This document shows positions 35,037 to 44,158 of a stretch of DNA of 64,000 nt, in pieces. Both the position numbers and the translations under genes were made by a program. How positions within the stretch are numbered: the first letter of the stretch is position 1; every line of letters starts with the position of its first letter. Source of the stretch: Dermatophilus congolensis (GTDB taxonomy: Bacteria; Actinomycetota; Actinomycetes; Actinomycetales; Dermatophilaceae). The notes under the pieces are model-generated. The model was not told where the DNA came from, made no database searches, and saw only the letters and a program-made list of their open reading frames with translations. The stretch is taken from assembly GCF_900447215.1 (NCBI RefSeq), contig NZ_UFYA01000001.1, positions 1,736,001 to 1,800,000 on the forward strand, given 5' to 3'.

Positions 35037-36244
35037 CAGGCTCTGCTTCCCTTGAGGTTTGCGGTGATCCTGCGGACATAGTTTTGGGTTTCGGCATAGG
35101 GGGGAATGCCGTGATATTTACGGACCGCTCCTGGGCCGGCGTTGTAGGCGGCGAGCGCGAGTTCTACTGTTTTGAAGGTTTTGAGGTGGTCGCGTAGGAG
35201 GCGTGCGGCGCCGTCGACGGCTTGGGCTGGGTCGAAGGGGTCGGTGACGCCCAATGCGCGGGCGGTGCCGGGCATGAGTTGCATGAGGCCGCGTGCGCCA
35301 GCATGGCTGACCACTGTGGGGTTGAAGCTGCTTTCTTGTTTGGCGACGGCGGCAAGGAGGTCGGCGGAGACTCCGTATTTGTCCTCAGCGGCGAGGAAGA
35401 GTTTTTGGTATGCGGCGGGGGCTTGGGCTAGGACGCCGGCGACGGAGCGTGGGGCAGCGAGGGTTTCGGTGCGTGCTGCTTTGAGGGTGGTGACCGGAGG
35501 TGTCCAGGCGTCGTTGGGTAGGACTCGGCGGATGGTGGAGAGGTCTTTGTGGAGTTTGGAGATTTTGACGACGTCGCCGGTGTGGGGGGCGTGGAGCATT
35601 TTGCCGTTGCCGACGTAGATGCCGACGTGGTGGGCGGGGTCGCCGAAGTAGACGAGGTCGCCGGGTCGGGCGTCTTTGATGCTGTCGATTTTGGTGCCGA
35701 TGCGTTGTTGGTCGGCAGCGACGCGGGGCAGTTTGATGCCGTGTTGTTTGTAGACGAGTTGGACCAGGCCGGAGCAGTCGAGGCCGACGTTGGGGTTGGT
35801 TCCGCCCCATTTGTAGGGGATGCCTAGGTATTTCTTGGCGGTGGCGATGAGTTTGTCGGCTTTGGTGCTGCCGTCCATGTTGACGGGGGTGTCGGTGACG
35901 GCGCCGGTGGTGGGGGTTTCGCCGCGGGCTGCTGCGGCGGCTTTGGCGAAGACGTCTTTGGCGTCGCTTTTGAGGGCAGCTTCGCGGGCGGAGGGGTTGT
36001 AGATGAAGGGGCGTTCGACGGTGGCTGCTGCCCTGTTTTTGGCATCGATTTCTGCAGAGCCGGTGATGGGCAGGGCGGTAGCAGTGTTGGCGGGTTTTTT
36101 GATTGCCTCCAGGGCGTTGTCCATGGAGGTGGAGAAGGCGGTGCCGGTGGTAGGGGCGGGCATGTTTGACTGGCCGAACATGCTGTTCAGCTGGGCGACT
36201 CGTGCCTGTGCTGCGGTGATTCCGCTCACCTCGACGGCCATCAT
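35036..36244 (-). CDS. Dual peptidoglycan hydrolase (NlpC/P60 plus lytic transglycosylase)
   Basis: A 402-residue protein with two enzyme domains. An NlpC/P60 endopeptidase at about 128-242 has C157 in GLDCSGLVQ and H206 in HHVGIYVG. An SLT lytic transglycosylase at about 275-400 has E304 in AKQESSFNP, followed by HAGARGLMQLMPGTA and LALAAYNAGPGAV. No signal peptide is evident, so it may leave through the flagellar exporter, as FlgJ does. It lies between fliJ and fliK, overlapping both, and is the probable tool for inserting the rod through a thick wall. The ATG at 36244 overlaps the fliJ stop as ATGA. Confidence 0.9.
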   Translation of the reverse strand: MMAVEVSGITAAQARVAQLNSMFGQSNMPAPTTGTAFSTSMDNALEAIKKPANTATALPITGSAEIDAKNRAAATVERPFIYNPSAREAALKSDAKDVFAKAAAAARGETPTTGAVTDTPVNMDGSTKADKLIATAKKYLGIPYKWGGTNPNVGLDCSGLVQLVYKQHGIKLPRVAADQQRIGTKIDSIKDARPGDLVYFGDPAHHVGIYVGNGKMLHAPHTGDVVKISKLHKDLSTIRRVLPNDAWTPPVTTLKAARTETLAAPRSVAGVLAQAPAAYQKLFLAAEDKYGVSADLLAAVAKQESSFNPTVVSHAGARGLMQLMPGTARALGVTDPFDPAQAVDGAARLLRDHLKTFKTVELALAAYNAGPGAVRKYHGIPPYAETQNYVRRITANLKGSRA

Positions 36245-36759
36245 GCTCCCCTCGTGTGCTGCTCGTGTGTGTCGTGCGGTGTTTCTGGGTGGTGTTGGGT
36301 TTGTGCGGCGCGGCGTGCTGCCTCGGCGGCGGCCTTGCGGGCACGGACCCCTGCAGTACTCTCTTCGGCTACCTGTTGGTCGGCGGCAAGCATTCGTTCG
36401 AAGCGTTCTTCTTTGGCGCGTTCGACGAGGCGTTCGAGGCCTTGGGTGCGTTGTGAGGCTTTGGTGACGTGACCGAGGGCGGTTTGTCTTGTTGTGTCTG
36501 CTTTTTCGGCTTCGTAGCTGGCCCACATGATGGATTGGGCAAGGCGTTGGCCGTGGAGTGCTTCGCGCATGAATCCGTTGATGTCGGTCTCACCATGTGA
36601 TTTGTTCATGGCGTCGCGGTGGGCTTGGCGGGTGGAGTCTAGGCGTGCGAGGGCGGCGCGGTGTTCGGCGTTGGCGGCGGCGAGGGCGGCTTTGGCTTTG
36701 TCTTCTTCGATGCGCCGTACGCGCAGGAGGGTGTCGTATGGGGTGGTGAATTTGGGCAT
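36241..36759 (-). CDS. fliJ: Flagellar export protein FliJ
   Basis: A 172-residue, highly charged, almost fully helical protein beginning FTTPYDTLLRVRRIEEDKAKAALAAAN. It shows the heptad coiled-coil pattern of FliJ, which acts as the stalk between the FliI ATPase ring and FlhA. It is the first gene after a FliA-type box. Sequence conservation in this family is low, so the name rests on the coiled coil plus position. Confidence 0.82.
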   Translation of the reverse strand: MPKFTTPYDTLLRVRRIEEDKAKAALAAANAEHRAALARLDSTRQAHRDAMNKSHGETDINGFMREALHGQRLAQSIMWASYEAEKADTTRQTALGHVTKASQRTQGLERLVERAKEERFERMLAADQQVAEESTAGVRARKAAAEAARRAAQTQHHPETPHDTHEQHTRGA

Positions 36760-36805
36760 GTCACCTCCTGCGGTGGGTGCTGTTGGTGGTGGGGTGTCTG
36801 CGCTC

Positions 36806-36834
36806 TTATCGGCGCGGTTGGTGGTGCTTGTGAG
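36806..36834 (-). promoter_or_regulatory. FliA-type promoter of the fliJ-hook operon
   Basis: On the minus strand: CTCA, 17 bases, GCCGATAA, ending 47 bases before the fliJ ATG. A terminator hairpin lies directly upstream. Confidence 0.72.
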
Positions 36835-36861
36835 GTGCTTGTTGGGGTTGGGTGGTGCGAA

Positions 36862-36899
36862 GAAAAGGCCTCGTGCACGGTGGGTGCGACGAGGCCTTT
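36862..36899 (-). terminator. Terminator of the DUF4300-like gene
   Basis: AAAAGGCCTCGT pairs perfectly with ACGAGGCCTTTT around a 14-base loop, ending in four T residues on the minus strand. It closes the preceding gene before the fliJ promoter. Confidence 0.82.
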
Positions 36900-36923
36900 T
36901 GTGAGAGGAAAGAGTTGGGGTGC

Positions 36924-37853
36924 TTATGCGGCGCTGGGGGCGCCTTCCATGAGTTTGTCGTTTTCCATGATGATGGGTTTGGCCAGTCCAAGGTCGGGGT
37001 TGTTGAGGTCGTACTGCTTGAACAGGTAGTTGGCTAGTTCGGTTCGGTTGGCGAACATGGTGGTGACGTAGGGCTCTTGGAAGGCGAGTTTTTCGACGAA
37101 CAGGACACGACCGTCGTTTTGGGGAAAGGCCACGCCTGTGTGTCCGATGAACAGGTCGTCTTTGTCGATGTTGTTGTGCTGGAACACTGAGATGAGGCGG
37201 GCTTTGGTGTTTCCGGTGAAGGTGACGCCGCGTTTTTTCCAGGCTGCTTGCACGGTTTCGACGTGGGTTTTTGTTGAGGTTGTGTGGGTGGTGGGGATGG
37301 TGGTGAAGATGTTTTTGAAGGCGTTGATGTTTTGTCCGCCGATGAGTGCTGAGGGGTCAGTTTTAAGGGACTCTTCGTCAAGGAATAGGTCGGGGTGGGC
37401 GGGTGTGGGTGCTGGGTTTTTTCCGACGGTGATGTGTGGCCCCATGAGTGAGTAGGCCGTGATGCGGCAGTTGTATCCGTGGAAGTTGGGGTGTTTTTTG
37501 TTCCATTTTTCTTGGAGGTCGTAGACGTCGTATTTCTTTGTGAAGGGCAGTGGTATGAATGTGCCGCTGAGCTTGACTGGGTGGATTGCTGCGGTGAATT
37601 GGTCGGCGTGCTTCAGGAGCACGTCGATACGTTTTTTCTCGACACCGGCGGTGGTCAGGGCTGCCTGAAGTTGGGCTTTGGAGGTGGGACCGGCCAGGTG
37701 TGACCAGGTGTGGGTGGCGATCGGTGCGGGGCTGGCGGCTGTGGTTCCGTGGTGGAGGCGGTTGGCCCAAGCGCTTGTGGTTCCTGTTGTCACAGATAGT
37801 GCTAACGACATGGCGCTTACTGCTGCCAGAGCGCGGGCGTGCGTGTTTTTCAT
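36924..37853 (-). CDS. Secreted DUF4300-like protein
   Basis: A 309-residue protein with a Sec signal peptide (basic start, ALAAVSAMSLALSVTTG, cleavage near SAWA). The C-terminal pattern GHTGVAFPQNDGRVLFVEKLAFQEPY followed by NRTELANYLFKQYD resembles DUF4300, a family of Gram-positive secreted or lipoproteins of unknown function. The assignment is from memory of the pattern. It has its own GGAGG site and terminator, sits between fliI and fliJ, and is not a known flagellar component. Possible roles are wall-associated or simply an inserted gene. Confidence 0.6.
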   Translation of the reverse strand: MKNTHARALAAVSAMSLALSVTTGTTSAWANRLHHGTTAASPAPIATHTWSHLAGPTSKAQLQAALTTAGVEKKRIDVLLKHADQFTAAIHPVKLSGTFIPLPFTKKYDVYDLQEKWNKKHPNFHGYNCRITAYSLMGPHITVGKNPAPTPAHPDLFLDEESLKTDPSALIGGQNINAFKNIFTTIPTTHTTSTKTHVETVQAAWKKRGVTFTGNTKARLISVFQHNNIDKDDLFIGHTGVAFPQNDGRVLFVEKLAFQEPYVTTMFANRTELANYLFKQYDLNNPDLGLAKPIIMENDKLMEGAPSAA

Positions 37854-37923
37854 GTGTCCTCCAATGTCTGCCGCAGGTGCGTTGGCTCGCCTGCTGTAGT
37901 TCCCTGCTTTAAGGGAACACCCT

Positions 37924-37942
37924 TGAGTTCACAAAGAACTCA
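37924..37942. promoter_or_regulatory. Inverted repeat upstream of the DUF4300-like gene
   Basis: TGAGTTC and GAACTCA flank five bases, next to a second small inverted repeat AAGGGAACACCCTT at 37911-37924. These could be an operator or a weak hairpin after fliI. Confidence 0.35.
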
Positions 37943-37985
37943 CAGGTTGGGCTTCGATGGAGGTAAGGGCGCCAGGGGTGGTGAG

Positions 37986-39341
37986 TTATTTCGCGGCGAT
38001 CGCGGACAGTTGCGCCCAGGACTGGTCGTAGGGGGTGAGGTCTTCCATGTCCTGCACAAGGAAAGAAGAGATCTCTGGGGCTAGTTCGAGAGCTTTATCG
38101 ACGAGTGGGTTAGTGCCTTTGACATAGGCACCGATATCGATGAGGTCTTTAGCATCTCGCTGCGCGGCCATGAGCTTACGGACGGTTGTGGCAGCTTCAC
38201 GCTGTTCACGGGTAGTGAGGGCTTTATTGGCACGAGAGATGGACTCCAGCACGTCAATTGCGGGGAAATGTCCTTGAGTAGCGAGTTTGCGGGACAAGAC
38301 GATGTGCCCATCGAGAATGGAACGCACATTGTCGGCGATGGGGTCGTTGAGGTCATCACCGTCAACAAGAACCGTGTACAAGCCCGTGATAGACCCGGTG
38401 GCTGCCATTCCGGCCCGCTCCAGCAATTTGGGCATGATCCCAAAAACACTCGGGGGGTATCCGCGGGTGGCGGGTGGTTCCCCGGATGCCAGCCCGACTT
38501 CGCGCTGAGCCATCGCTACACGCGTCACCGAATCCATACACAGGATGACGTCCTGGCCTTGATCCCGGAACCACTCGGCGATACGGGTGGCAGTGGAGGC
38601 GGCACGCAAACGCACCAGCGCAGGTTCATCAGAGGTAGCCACCACAACCACCGACCGCGCCAAACCTTCGGGGCCGAGGTCACCTTCAACGAACTCTCTG
38701 ACTTCACGGCCGCGCTCGCCCACCAAGGCCAGTACACACACTGGCGCTGAAGAGCCCCGAACAATCATCGACAGCAGCGAGGACTTTCCCACACCTGATC
38801 CAGCGAAAATGCCTAAACGTTGTCCTTTACCGCATGGGATCAACGTGTCCATTGCGCGCACCCCTAAGGGCATCGGGGTGCCGATCCGTTCCCGGTCCAT
38901 GGCCGGCGGTGGGCTTCCTTCGGTGGTGACGAGGGTGACATCACTCAGCGGCGGCCCACCATCCATAGGGCGCCCTAACGCATCTACTACCCGCCCTAGC
39001 ATCCCTGGGCCGACGGGCACTTCCAGCGCGCCACCGGTGGCGATAGCTGGGTTGCCTGCTCGCACCCCACGCAAATCCGAAATCGGCATGCAGGAGGCGT
39101 ATCCCTCGTGTAAAGCCACAACTTCGGCCATGATCGGGCCATCGTCCCCGAGGATCCGCACGGCCTCCCCTACCGCTAGTTGGAGCCCGGCCACGTCGAT
39201 AGATAACCCCACCGCACTGACCACGGTGCCGTGCGCGACCGGAGCAGTGGCGCGCAGCATCTGTGCCCGCAAGTCTGCGTAGACGCCCCGATCAAGTAGG
39301 TAGGAACGTTCGCTTTCACGCGCTGGGACATCAAGGTTCAC
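37986..39341 (-). CDS. fliI: Flagellar export ATPase FliI
   Basis: A 451-residue F1-beta-like ATPase. The Walker A is AGSGVGKS (180-187), with DVILCMDSVTRVAMAQREVGLASGEPPATRGYPPSVFG as the Walker B and family signature region. It energises export with FliH and FliJ. It overlaps fliH by four bases and is the last gene of the flgB-fliI run. Confidence 0.95.
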   Translation of the reverse strand: MNLDVPARESERSYLLDRGVYADLRAQMLRATAPVAHGTVVSAVGLSIDVAGLQLAVGEAVRILGDDGPIMAEVVALHEGYASCMPISDLRGVRAGNPAIATGGALEVPVGPGMLGRVVDALGRPMDGGPPLSDVTLVTTEGSPPPAMDRERIGTPMPLGVRAMDTLIPCGKGQRLGIFAGSGVGKSSLLSMIVRGSSAPVCVLALVGERGREVREFVEGDLGPEGLARSVVVVATSDEPALVRLRAASTATRIAEWFRDQGQDVILCMDSVTRVAMAQREVGLASGEPPATRGYPPSVFGIMPKLLERAGMAATGSITGLYTVLVDGDDLNDPIADNVRSILDGHIVLSRKLATQGHFPAIDVLESISRANKALTTREQREAATTVRKLMAAQRDAKDLIDIGAYVKGTNPLVDKALELAPEISSFLVQDMEDLTPYDQSWAQLSAIAAK

Positions 39342-40108
39342 GGATGCAGCACCTTCCGTACCGCCGCAACCGCGTCGGCCAACGTCACTGTCACTTCAAG
39401 GTTGCGCGCTGTTGCTACGACATCGCCATGAGCAATCGTGTCATCAGCAATAGCTCGCACTCGCCGTTCTTGTGAGACAGATCCGGCGTAGTTGGCCACC
39501 AATTCCAGGTCCTGCGGGTTGACTCGTAATGTCACATCGACGTCTCGCGGAATCGAAGCGAGGGCTCGCTGCACCTGATCCACCGCGGCGCACTCCCCCA
39601 CTGCCAAATGATGTCCTACGAGTTCTTCAGCGATATCGACTGCTAAGTCAGCGACGAGTCCTCGTAGCTCTTCCACCATCGGCATCTGATAGTCCAGAGC
39701 ATTCTGTACTGCGTTCTCTACCGCGGCGTGGAATTCTTTGAGTCTGGTGCGGTTGGCTTCTGCTTCGGCTTCGGCAGCTGTTTTCATCTTGGTGATCTCG
39801 CCGGCCATCATCTCTAGCCCAGCGACCCGGCCATCCTCGAACCCTTGAGTATGTCCTTCTTCATAGCCGCGGCGTCGGCCCTCTTCACGGGCCTCTTCCA
39901 CGAGCTTATGCATGTGCGGGTCAGTCAGGCGCGGGTCGGCATAGTCAACACCAGCGAACGGGCTCATCACTAAGTCTGAAGAGATCACTGCGCGGCGGGT
40001 GTTTTCTTCGGCTTCTTTACCGCGCAGCACGAATCCGCTGCGCCGACCAACCAGCGCTGCCGAGCTTCGTCGGTTCGGCTTAGGCAACGAACTCGTCCCC
40101 TCCGCCAC
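39338..40108 (-). CDS. fliH: Flagellar assembly protein FliH
   Basis: A 256-residue protein with the FliH layout. EEAREEGRRRGYEEGHTQGFEDGRVAGLEMMAGE is a Gly-x3-Gly helical repeat, followed by the V/A-ATPase E-subunit-like C-domain with DVTLRVNPQDLELV. FliH regulates FliI. The GTG start at 40108 overlaps fliG by 29 bases; a later start is possible. Confidence 0.88.
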   Translation of the reverse strand: MAEGTSSLPKPNRRSSAALVGRRSGFVLRGKEAEENTRRAVISSDLVMSPFAGVDYADPRLTDPHMHKLVEEAREEGRRRGYEEGHTQGFEDGRVAGLEMMAGEITKMKTAAEAEAEANRTRLKEFHAAVENAVQNALDYQMPMVEELRGLVADLAVDIAEELVGHHLAVGECAAVDQVQRALASIPRDVDVTLRVNPQDLELVANYAGSVSQERRVRAIADDTIAHGDVVATARNLEVTVTLADAVAAVRKVLHP

Positions 40109-41090
40109 GTGCCACCACGATCTCGCCGGCTTCTTCCAGCATGCGGATCTGGCGGATCACCACGGCCTGAGCTTCCTCGACCTGTTTGAGTCGCACTGGT
40201 CCCAGGATCGATATCTCATCGGCCAACGACAAGGCAGCCCGCTCGGACATGTTGCGGGTGATTTTCTCGCGCACGTCTTCACGCACACCTTTCAACGCCA
40301 CAGCAAGATCCTTGGACTCGACCTTGCGCAGCACTACCTGGATGGCGCGGTCGTCCAAGCCAGTGATGTCCTCGAACATGAACATGTGTGCCCGGACCTC
40401 TTCGGCTAGGTCGAGGTCGCGTTTCTCTAGGCCGTCGAGGATCATCCGTTCGGTAGTGCGGTCGGACTGGTTGATGATGTCAACCAGTGGCTTAAGGCCA
40501 CCAACGGTGGTGGAGTCAGCGGCCTGCACCACCGTCGATAGACGCCGTTCCAGGTGAGACTCCACCTGCTTAACGATCTCCGGACTGGTGCGGTCCATGA
40601 TGGCCAACCGGTGTGCCACTTCAGCCTGTGTTTCTGGCAGCAACCCAGACAAGACAATGGCGGCTTGATCAGCAGGAAGGTAGGCAATGACCAAGGCGAT
40701 CGTCTGCGGGTGTTCGTCGGCCAAGTAGGTCAGCAACACTTTGGGCTCAACTCGCCGCAAGAACTCGAACGGCATCTCCACCATCGAGGCAGACAGACGC
40801 TGCATCACCTCGTTCGCTTTGTCTTGCCCCATCGTGGCGACGAGAACCTCTTCAGCGAACGAAACACCTCCCTGCACGTAATACTTACGGGCCTTGGCGA
40901 GCTGCTGAAACTCTTCGAGCACACCGTCCAATGTGTCGACGTCCACGTTTTCTAGACGAGCGATTTCAGCGGTTAATGCCTCCACTTCTGGCTCACGGAG
41001 CTGTTTAAGAATCTCAGCGGAGTGTTCTTTACCGAGCTGTACGAGGAGGATCGCGGCCTTACGCAGACCGGACAATTGCGCGGTACTCAT
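40080..41090 (-). CDS. fliG: Flagellar motor switch protein FliG
   Basis: A 336-residue protein with N, middle and C domains. The EHPQTIALVIAYLPADQAA segment of the middle domain is clear, and the torque helix with alternating charges is at FEDITGLDDRAIQVVLRKVESKDLAVALKG. FliG couples the C-ring to MotA and binds FliF. It lies six bases after fliF. Confidence 0.95.
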   Translation of the reverse strand: MSTAQLSGLRKAAILLVQLGKEHSAEILKQLREPEVEALTAEIARLENVDVDTLDGVLEEFQQLAKARKYYVQGGVSFAEEVLVATMGQDKANEVMQRLSASMVEMPFEFLRRVEPKVLLTYLADEHPQTIALVIAYLPADQAAIVLSGLLPETQAEVAHRLAIMDRTSPEIVKQVESHLERRLSTVVQAADSTTVGGLKPLVDIINQSDRTTERMILDGLEKRDLDLAEEVRAHMFMFEDITGLDDRAIQVVLRKVESKDLAVALKGVREDVREKITRNMSERAALSLADEISILGPVRLKQVEEAQAVVIRQIRMLEEAGEIVVARGGGDEFVA

Positions 41091-41096
41091 GAGGGG

Positions 41097-42734
41097 CTAC
41101 TTCCGTTCTGCCATCCACCCGCGCAACAAGCGGGCAACTTCTTCGGGACTGTCCTCGACGAGACCAGAGATCTCTTCGCGTGCGGCGGCCCGCGCAATCG
41201 ATTGCGGATCCACCGGCGTAGCTTCGACCACAGGAAGTTCGTCGCCGTCGAGGTCGTACGCCGCCGGGTTTCCTTCCAGCTCGCCCATCGCGCCACGGCC
41301 TCCGGGCAGCTCGGGCAGCGTAGGAGTGTCGATGCTTTCAGACTCCTCGATCTCCACCTCGCGTTTGCGGGTGCGGGTGGACAGGAACCCAATCAGCAAG
41401 GCGAGCAACAGGAGCAACAGCAGACCGATGTTCTTGGCCAGCGCCCACAGATCGTCCATACGTTTCTGCTCTGCAGCTGCGGCATCGGCCTGGGCTTGAG
41501 CCTGCGCTGCGGTCTGATCGAAAGGCACCTTTGAGACGGTGATGACATCACCGCGTTGGGGGTTGATGCCTGCTGCGGTGGCCACCAGCTGCTGAATCTG
41601 TTGCTGGTTGATAGCCCCGGTGGTGCGCTGATCGAGCATGACCGCCACATTGAGCCTGCTGACCCCGCCGGTAGCTTGGTCGGTGAGGGTACGGCGGGTG
41701 CCGTACGGCTGGACCTCTTTAGTGGTGGTCTTCTCCCAGTTTTGGCGACTATTGCCGGCATTCCCGTTGGGGACGGGGATGTTGTCTGGGCCAAGCACTC
41801 CCCCGATGGGAGTCTGTCCCGAACCGGTCAAGGTTTCGCGGGAGTTGTCGTTTTGCAACGCTGGTGCGCCGGGCTTGGGCTGGAGGTATTCGTTTGTTTC
41901 GACCTTGGAGTTGTCGTAGTTCATGTCGGTGTTGACGGTGGTCGTGGAGTTCCCCACACCGACGGCCTTGTCCAACATTGTTTGGATTTTGGTTTGCAAT
42001 GCCATGCTCGTGGCTTGCTGTTGGGCTAGTCGGGCTTCGCCAGCGCTGGCACTGAGGGTTCCTTCGGCTGACAACAGACGGCCTTGTGAGTCAGTAACGG
42101 TCACGTTGCCTGGGGTCAGCTTCGGCACAGACGCCGACACCAAGTGCACGATCGACTCAACTTGTGAGGCAGAAACAGTCTCGTTTGGTTTGGGCGTCAC
42201 CAACACTGAGGCGGTGGGGTTAGTTTTCTGCCGAACGAAAACGTCTTCTTTGGGCAGTGCAAGGTGAACTGTTGCCTCTTGGACCGTGTCAATTTTTTGG
42301 ATCGCTGCAGCCAGTTCACCTTCGGTGGCGCGTTGGATAAGAATGCGCTGCTGCTCGTCAGAGGCGGTGACTGGCGCTTTTTCGACCAAACCATAGCCTT
42401 GTGAGGCGTCCGTTTTGCTCGGCAGGTTTTCAGCTGCAAGGTCGAGACGTACTTTGTCGCGTTGGTCTTGCGGCACTTCGAAAGTGTTCCCACTGAGCGT
42501 GTATTTCACACCTGCGGAAGTCAGTTTGCTCTGGATAGCGGCAGCGTCTGTGTCACTGACAGGAGTGGTGTAAAGCGGCACCATGGTGGGTTTGCTCACC
42601 CACATGAAGAAAACTACGGCTCCAGCTATCGCAACGAGAGTGGCAATGATCGTTACGGCTTTCTGGCCGCGAGTGAAGTCGTTGAACGTCCCCTTGACGC
42701 GGGTGACGATGTGTTGGATTTTTTCGTTCTTCAC
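41097..42734 (-). CDS. fliF: Flagellar MS-ring protein FliF
   Basis: A 545-residue protein with an N-terminal transmembrane helix, ring-building motifs (YTLSGNTFEVPQDQRDKVRLDLA, ASVLVTPKPNETVSASQVESIVHLV), the beta-collar region, a second helix near 425-445 (NIGLLLLLLLALLIGFL), and a C-terminal FliG-binding tail ending EEVARLLRGWMAE. The start overlaps fliE as ATGA. Confidence 0.95.
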   Translation of the reverse strand: MKNEKIQHIVTRVKGTFNDFTRGQKAVTIIATLVAIAGAVVFFMWVSKPTMVPLYTTPVSDTDAAAIQSKLTSAGVKYTLSGNTFEVPQDQRDKVRLDLAAENLPSKTDASQGYGLVEKAPVTASDEQQRILIQRATEGELAAAIQKIDTVQEATVHLALPKEDVFVRQKTNPTASVLVTPKPNETVSASQVESIVHLVSASVPKLTPGNVTVTDSQGRLLSAEGTLSASAGEARLAQQQATSMALQTKIQTMLDKAVGVGNSTTTVNTDMNYDNSKVETNEYLQPKPGAPALQNDNSRETLTGSGQTPIGGVLGPDNIPVPNGNAGNSRQNWEKTTTKEVQPYGTRRTLTDQATGGVSRLNVAVMLDQRTTGAINQQQIQQLVATAAGINPQRGDVITVSKVPFDQTAAQAQAQADAAAAEQKRMDDLWALAKNIGLLLLLLLALLIGFLSTRTRKREVEIEESESIDTPTLPELPGGRGAMGELEGNPAAYDLDGDELPVVEATPVDPQSIARAAAREEISGLVEDSPEEVARLLRGWMAERK

Positions 42735-43084
42735 AGCTGCATCCGCATGATCTCGTTGAACGCTTCAAGGCCCTTATTGCGCACGGCAACAGCAAGCTGC
42801 GTGGCCACGCCTGCCTCAGCCGCGGCGATGGTGTACTCGTGTACGTCTTTAAGGTCACCGGTGGCTGCGGCGCGGGCCAGCTCGTCGGTGCGCAGGTGCA
42901 TCGTGTTCAGCTGGTCGATTTTCTGGGCGAGCATTTGACCGAAAGAAGGGCCAGCTACTGAGTCGGGGTCGCGCAAGGCGCTTGGCGTGGCCGGAAGCGT
43001 GGCAGAGACGCCGTAGGCCGGGTTGATCCCGAATCCTGGCGTCACACCGAAGCCGACAGATGGAGGGATGGGAGCAATACTCAT
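42731..43084 (-). CDS. fliE: Flagellar hook-basal body protein FliE
   Basis: A 117-residue protein ending EYTIAAAEAGVATQLAVAVRNKGLEAFNEIMRMQL, the FliE signature. FliE joins the MS ring and export gate to the rod. It overlaps both flgC and fliF by ATGA. Confidence 0.93.
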   Translation of the reverse strand: MSIAPIPPSVGFGVTPGFGINPAYGVSATLPATPSALRDPDSVAGPSFGQMLAQKIDQLNTMHLRTDELARAAATGDLKDVHEYTIAAAEAGVATQLAVAVRNKGLEAFNEIMRMQL

Positions 43085-43479
43085 TTGCCGATTCCGATCG
43101 CTGCTTCGTATGTGGTCTTTGCTCGTTCAGCCACCGAGGCGTTGGCCTGGTAGGCGCGTTGAGCCATCATCAGTGAGGCCATTTGGTCAGATAGATCAAT
43201 GTCAGGTACACGGACTAGGCCGTTGGCATCAGCCAGGGGGTGGTTCGGCATCGAGATGAGCCGACCGTTGGGATCGCCCCACATGTTTCCGGCCACGTAG
43301 GTCCCTTTGGGTTCGCCGTAGCTGGCGGCCCTGGCAACGATGAAGCGCTCCTGGAAAGCGGATTCATTTGTGGAGGTGATGTTGTTCATCCCCGCGATGT
43401 TGTCTGAAACCGCGTCAATCCATTTACGGTTCGTTGACAACCCTGACGCTGCGATGTTCATCGAATCGAACATGCTCAT
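43081..43479 (-). CDS. flgC: Flagellar proximal rod protein FlgC
   Basis: A 132-residue axial protein with MNIAASGLSTNRKWIDAVSDNIAGMNN at the start and DQMASLMMAQRAYQANASVAE at the end. The central GDPNGRLISMPNHPLADANGLVRVP region is typical of FlgC. GGGAG precedes the ATG. It lies 67 bases after flgB. Confidence 0.93.
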   Translation of the reverse strand: MSMFDSMNIAASGLSTNRKWIDAVSDNIAGMNNITSTNESAFQERFIVARAASYGEPKGTYVAGNMWGDPNGRLISMPNHPLADANGLVRVPDIDLSDQMASLMMAQRAYQANASVAERAKTTYEAAIGIGK

Positions 43480-43546
43480 GTGCGTCTCCCTTCATCGAAT
43501 CCGTGAGCTGGCGCGGCTCCACGGGCCTGGAGTCTTATCGGCCGTT

Positions 43547-43900
43547 TCACTGACCAATAGCGTTCTTGATTCCGTTGAATTTGTTGGTGAGCGCTTGGGC
43601 GATCAGCTGGGTGTGCAAAACGGTTTCTTGCCCGGCCAGAGTTTCTTCATCGAGATTGACGTTCGAGCCGTTAGCGCGTGTCGGTTCAAGGCTGCGAGCG
43701 GTGGCTATCTCGGTCAGGCGGGGGTCTTCACCGTCGGCGAGGGCTTGCCGCAGGCTGGCTTCGAAGTCGACTTTCCCAGCAAGGAATCCGGGGGTATCGA
43801 CGTTGGCGAGGTTGTCCGAAATCGTGCGCTGCCTCGCTGCCAGGCCCGACATTGCCTGACTCAACGTCCGCACGGTCACGTCGCCGATGAAATCGTTCAT
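43547..43900 (-). CDS. flgB: Flagellar proximal rod protein FlgB
   Basis: A 117-residue axial protein with LSQAMSGLAARQRTISDNLANVDTPGFLAGKVDFE, the FlgB pattern, and a C-terminal helix. The ATG at 43900 is preferred because GGGGG lies seven bases upstream; the ATG at 43906 would be too close. First gene of the basal-body operon. Confidence 0.92.
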   Translation of the reverse strand: MNDFIGDVTVRTLSQAMSGLAARQRTISDNLANVDTPGFLAGKVDFEASLRQALADGEDPRLTEIATARSLEPTRANGSNVNLDEETLAGQETVLHTQLIAQALTNKFNGIKNAIGQ

Positions 43901-43973
43901 CCGCATACCCCCAAAGAAATCCGGTGACGAAGCGCAGGGGCAGCCCGCACATCGCCACGAGTGGTCGCTCTAC

Positions 43974-44002
43974 TGATCGGCTGTGGCTGGGGTTTTCCTT
44001 AA
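43974..44002 (-). promoter_or_regulatory. Probable FliA-type promoter of flgB operon
   Basis: On the minus strand GCCGATCA is preceded by 17 bases and TTAA (or 16 and TAAG). The -10 is good but the -35 departs from CTCA. Confidence 0.5.
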
Positions 44003-44096
44003 CCGATTCGACCCACCATTTGGTGTCTCCTTGACCCTGAGGCAGCAACGGATCTGCCCATCAAGCAACCGGTCCCACACCTCTACGCGGTACAAC

Positions 44097-44132
44097 GTGG
44101 AGCCGGTCGCCTACAACGGCAACCGGCTCCAC
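44097..44132 (-). terminator. 11-bp hairpin after cheR
   Basis: GTGGAGCCGGT pairs perfectly with ACCGGCTCCAC around a 14-base loop, 27 bases past the cheR stop. No T-run. Confidence 0.6.
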
Positions 44133-44158
44133 AACACTGCTCCCTCACGAGGATGTGT

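Noticed and set aside
35385-36344. A 319-codon Arg/His/Pro-rich frame within the P60/SLT gene
   Set aside because: Low-complexity translation in another frame of a clearly coding gene.
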